64,000 bases of DNA from positions 124,381 through 188,380 of the forward strand of contig SACZ01000001.1 of the NCBI GenBank assembly GCA_023369685.1, written 5' to 3'. The notes beneath the pieces are model-generated. The model made no database searches. It was given only the letters and a program-made list of their open reading frames with translations, and was not told where the DNA came from. This DNA is from Prolixibacteraceae bacterium JC049 (lineage in GTDB: Bacteria; Bacteroidota; Bacteroidia; Bacteroidales; Prolixibacteraceae). Positions 62,634 to 64,000 of this stretch are shown piece by piece. The position numbers and the translations under genes are program-made. Numbering within the stretch: the first letter of the stretch is position 1; every line of letters begins with the position of its first letter.

Positions 62634-63167
62634 ATGAAAACAACTATTTATCTTTTGCTACTCTTTTTCGTTCCATTTTTATCTTTTGCTCAGTCCGAAA
62701 AGCAATACCAGTCGTTTCATTTTAAGAAACAGGTTGTTGTTCCAGGCGATTCTATTACCGTTTTCGACTGGCTAACAGGCGATATTTCGCCATGGTGGGA
62801 TCACACTTTTTCGAAAAAACCACATAAACTTTACATCGAACCCAAACCCGGAGGTGGATTTTGGGAGATCTTCAATGAAAATGGCGATGGCGTGCTACAT
62901 GCCACTGTTATTGCAGCTCATCGAGGTAAACTACTTCGTTTCGATGGACCTCTAGGATTATCGGGTAAAGCTGTGCAGTTGGTTTGTACTTATCAATTAA
63001 CCGGAGTGCCCAATGACTCTACTCGTCTGGTGCTGGAAGTGAATGGTGCTGGCGCTATGAATGAGCAACTTCCTAAGATCATTGAGAAGGTTTGGGACCA
63101 TTTTATATTCGAACAATTTGTGCCTTTTAGCAAAAAGAAATTCAACGAGTTAAAAAGATTTGATTAA
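62634..63167 (+). CDS. Secreted SRPBCC (AHSA1/START-like) protein
   Basis: A 177-aa protein from ATG 62634 (62628 is an equally possible start) with a signal peptide (MKTTIYLLLLFFVPFLSFAQ). The body fits the SRPBCC hydrophobic-ligand fold: VFDWLTGDISPWWDHTF, GGGFWEIF, LLRFDGPLGLSG, and the C-terminal helix WDHFIFEQFVPF. Export to the periplasm is somewhat unusual for the fold. Ligand unknown. Confidence 0.75.
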   Translation: MKTTIYLLLLFFVPFLSFAQSEKQYQSFHFKKQVVVPGDSITVFDWLTGDISPWWDHTFSKKPHKLYIEPKPGGGFWEIFNENGDGVLHATVIAAHRGKLLRFDGPLGLSGKAVQLVCTYQLTGVPNDSTRLVLEVNGAGAMNEQLPKIIEKVWDHFIFEQFVPFSKKKFNELKRFD

Positions 63168-63355
63168 TTTTCGCGAAAAGCTGATTTATTGTTTTTTAAG
63201 TTCTATATTTGTATCGGAAGTTGTTAAAGCAACACAAAGTGTTTTATAGTGTATTTAGTTTTGGGATCCAAATCCAATTTCTTCATAAGCTTTATAGAAA
63301 TTCTTTTGTAGGTTCTTTCACACTTCTCTTTTTATATTTTAATTTTATTTTAGAG

Positions 63356-63664
63356 ATGAACATTTTTATTGCAAAATTAAACCCTCGTACAACTAGCGAG
63401 AGTTTAGAGGAAGCATTCTCACAGTATGGAGAAGTATCTTCTGCAAAAGTTATTATGGATCGTGAAACTAATCGTTCTAAGTGTTTTGGATTTGTTGAAA
63501 TGCCAGATGATAATGAGGCATGGGATGCAATCAATGCATTGAATGAGAACGAATTCGAAGGAAACAACATCGTTGTTAAAAAAGCTCGTCCAAAAGAGGA
63601 GAATAGCAACAACCGTTTCGACAATCGTCCAAGAAGACCAAGATTCAATCGTGATCAATATTAA
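63356..63664 (+). CDS. RRM-domain RNA-binding protein
   Basis: A 102-aa protein with one RRM (residues 1-80): RNP2 NIFIAKLN at the start and RNP1 KCFGFVEM in the middle. A short Arg/Asn-rich tail (NNRFDNRPRRPRFNRDQY) follows. ATG 63356 is chosen because the RRM begins there; the longer frame to 63209 is hydrophobic leader-region noise. Small RRM proteins are common in Bacteroidota and may act as RNA chaperones. A strong terminator follows. Confidence 0.92.
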   Translation: MNIFIAKLNPRTTSESLEEAFSQYGEVSSAKVIMDRETNRSKCFGFVEMPDDNEAWDAINALNENEFEGNNIVVKKARPKEENSNNRFDNRPRRPRFNRDQY

Positions 63665-63670
63665 GAAAGA

Positions 63671-63695
63671 GGCCTCATCAGAGGCCTTTTTTTTT
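63671..63695 (+). terminator. Terminator after the RRM gene
   Basis: GGCCTC pairs with GAGGCC around ATCA, followed by nine T. Confidence 0.92.
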
Positions 63696-63786
63696 GCTCC
63701 AAACTTTCCTCACAATTAAAGGTTAAAAAGTATAAAAGAGAAAAAGTTGAAATGTGAAGAATCATTTCAATCAATAATTTATCTTA

Positions 63787-63894
63787 CCAGTCTCCAGTCT
63801 CCAGTCTCCAGTCTCCAGTCTCCAGTCTCCAGTCTCCAGTCTCCAGTCTCCAGTCTCCAGTCTTCAGTCTCCAGTCTCCAGTCTCCAGTCTCCA
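63787..63894. repeat. Heptanucleotide tandem array (TCTCCAG)n
   Basis: Fourteen full TCTCCAG units plus partial ends; one unit (63861-63867) reads TCTTCAG. The 7-bp unit is not a multiple of three, and no ORF crosses it, so it is non-coding. The period matches the small heptad tracts at 2041-2061 and 7125-7145. Confidence 0.95.
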
Positions 63895-64000
63895 AGGAAA
63901 ATACCATATACACATAGAAAATATCAGAAATATAGGTGGTGCTTTTGTTTGCAGTTAGTACTTTTAATGCGTTTAAACCACAAACAAATACTATTTATGA
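63895..64000. other. End of window, no gene seen
   Basis: AT-rich sequence after the tandem array without a recognisable gene or terminator. It may be the upstream region of the next gene. Confidence 0.4.

Noticed and set aside
63209-63355. N-terminal extension of the RRM protein
   Set aside because: The extra residues are a hydrophobic translation of leader DNA; the RRM fold starts at Met 63356 with a normal spacing.
63787-63894. CRISPR array
   Set aside because: Units are 7 bp without spacers; a simple tandem repeat, and no cas genes are in the window.

Overview
The window looks like chromosomal DNA of an anaerobic or facultatively anaerobic member of the Bacteroidota, probably a marine or gut-type Bacteroidales/Marinilabiliales relative. 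The DNA is AT-rich and several promoters match the Bacteroidota -7 element TAnnTTTG. Typical lineage markers are a one-protein hybrid two-component sensor (HTCS), an S46 dipeptidyl peptidase of DPP11 type, TlpA/DUF4369 and DUF3857 proteins, a BioG-type biotin operon, PNGase F and an ADP-forming acyl-CoA synthetase. I see no rRNA, tRNA, CRISPR array, IS transposase or prophage.

Layout. 1-2010: yicC (5' truncated), gmk and nadD. 2080-5859: small membrane proteins, a class I aminotransferase and a HAD phosphatase. 6018-9576: secreted EEP nuclease, a 526-bp gene-free stretch with repeats, then uvrB. 9588-16552: two DUF3857/transglutaminase-fold proteins, the ADP-forming CoA ligase and a universal-stress-like protein carrying a G10 tract. 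17019-19169: DPP11. 19798-25826: minus-strand biotin operon bioB-A-F-G-C-D, led by a small serine-rich ORF. 25913-26077: MITE-like inverted-repeat element. 26655-31973: HTCS and a TlpA-type lipoprotein. 32156-37158: beta-carbonic anhydrase and a nitrosative-stress cluster (hcp, ferredoxin-like protein, Crp/Fnr regulator, Mpv17-like membrane protein). The last cluster has two near-identical palindromic operators placed the same distance from their -7 boxes. 37299-42719: a 50-aa ORF, a Phe-rich leader peptide with a terminator/antiterminator pair, pheA, an aminotransferase and a four-subunit 2-oxoacid:ferredoxin oxidoreductase. 42896-48374: Tat-secreted TIM-barrel proteins, GH30 and a 5'-nucleotidase family lipoprotein. 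48376-52406: small membrane protein, PBP4-type dacB, and a fluoride riboswitch before a CLC-type exporter. 52719-57478: eno, purB and an MsbA-like ABC exporter. 57563-63664: peroxiredoxin-like protein, DUF4268 protein, ECF sigma operon, PNGase F, SRPBCC protein and an RRM protein. The window ends with a heptanucleotide tandem array.

The most notable signals are regulatory: (i) a classical-looking phenylalanine attenuator ahead of pheA, in an apparent transcription unit that continues into an aminotransferase and a ferredoxin-dependent 2-oxoacid oxidoreductase; (ii) a paired HcpR-like operator design around hcp; (iii) a fluoride riboswitch followed by a possible decayed crcB and then an intact CLC; and (iv) a short ORF with its own promoter that overlaps bioB. 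All functional names come from motif recognition by eye; no database search was run.
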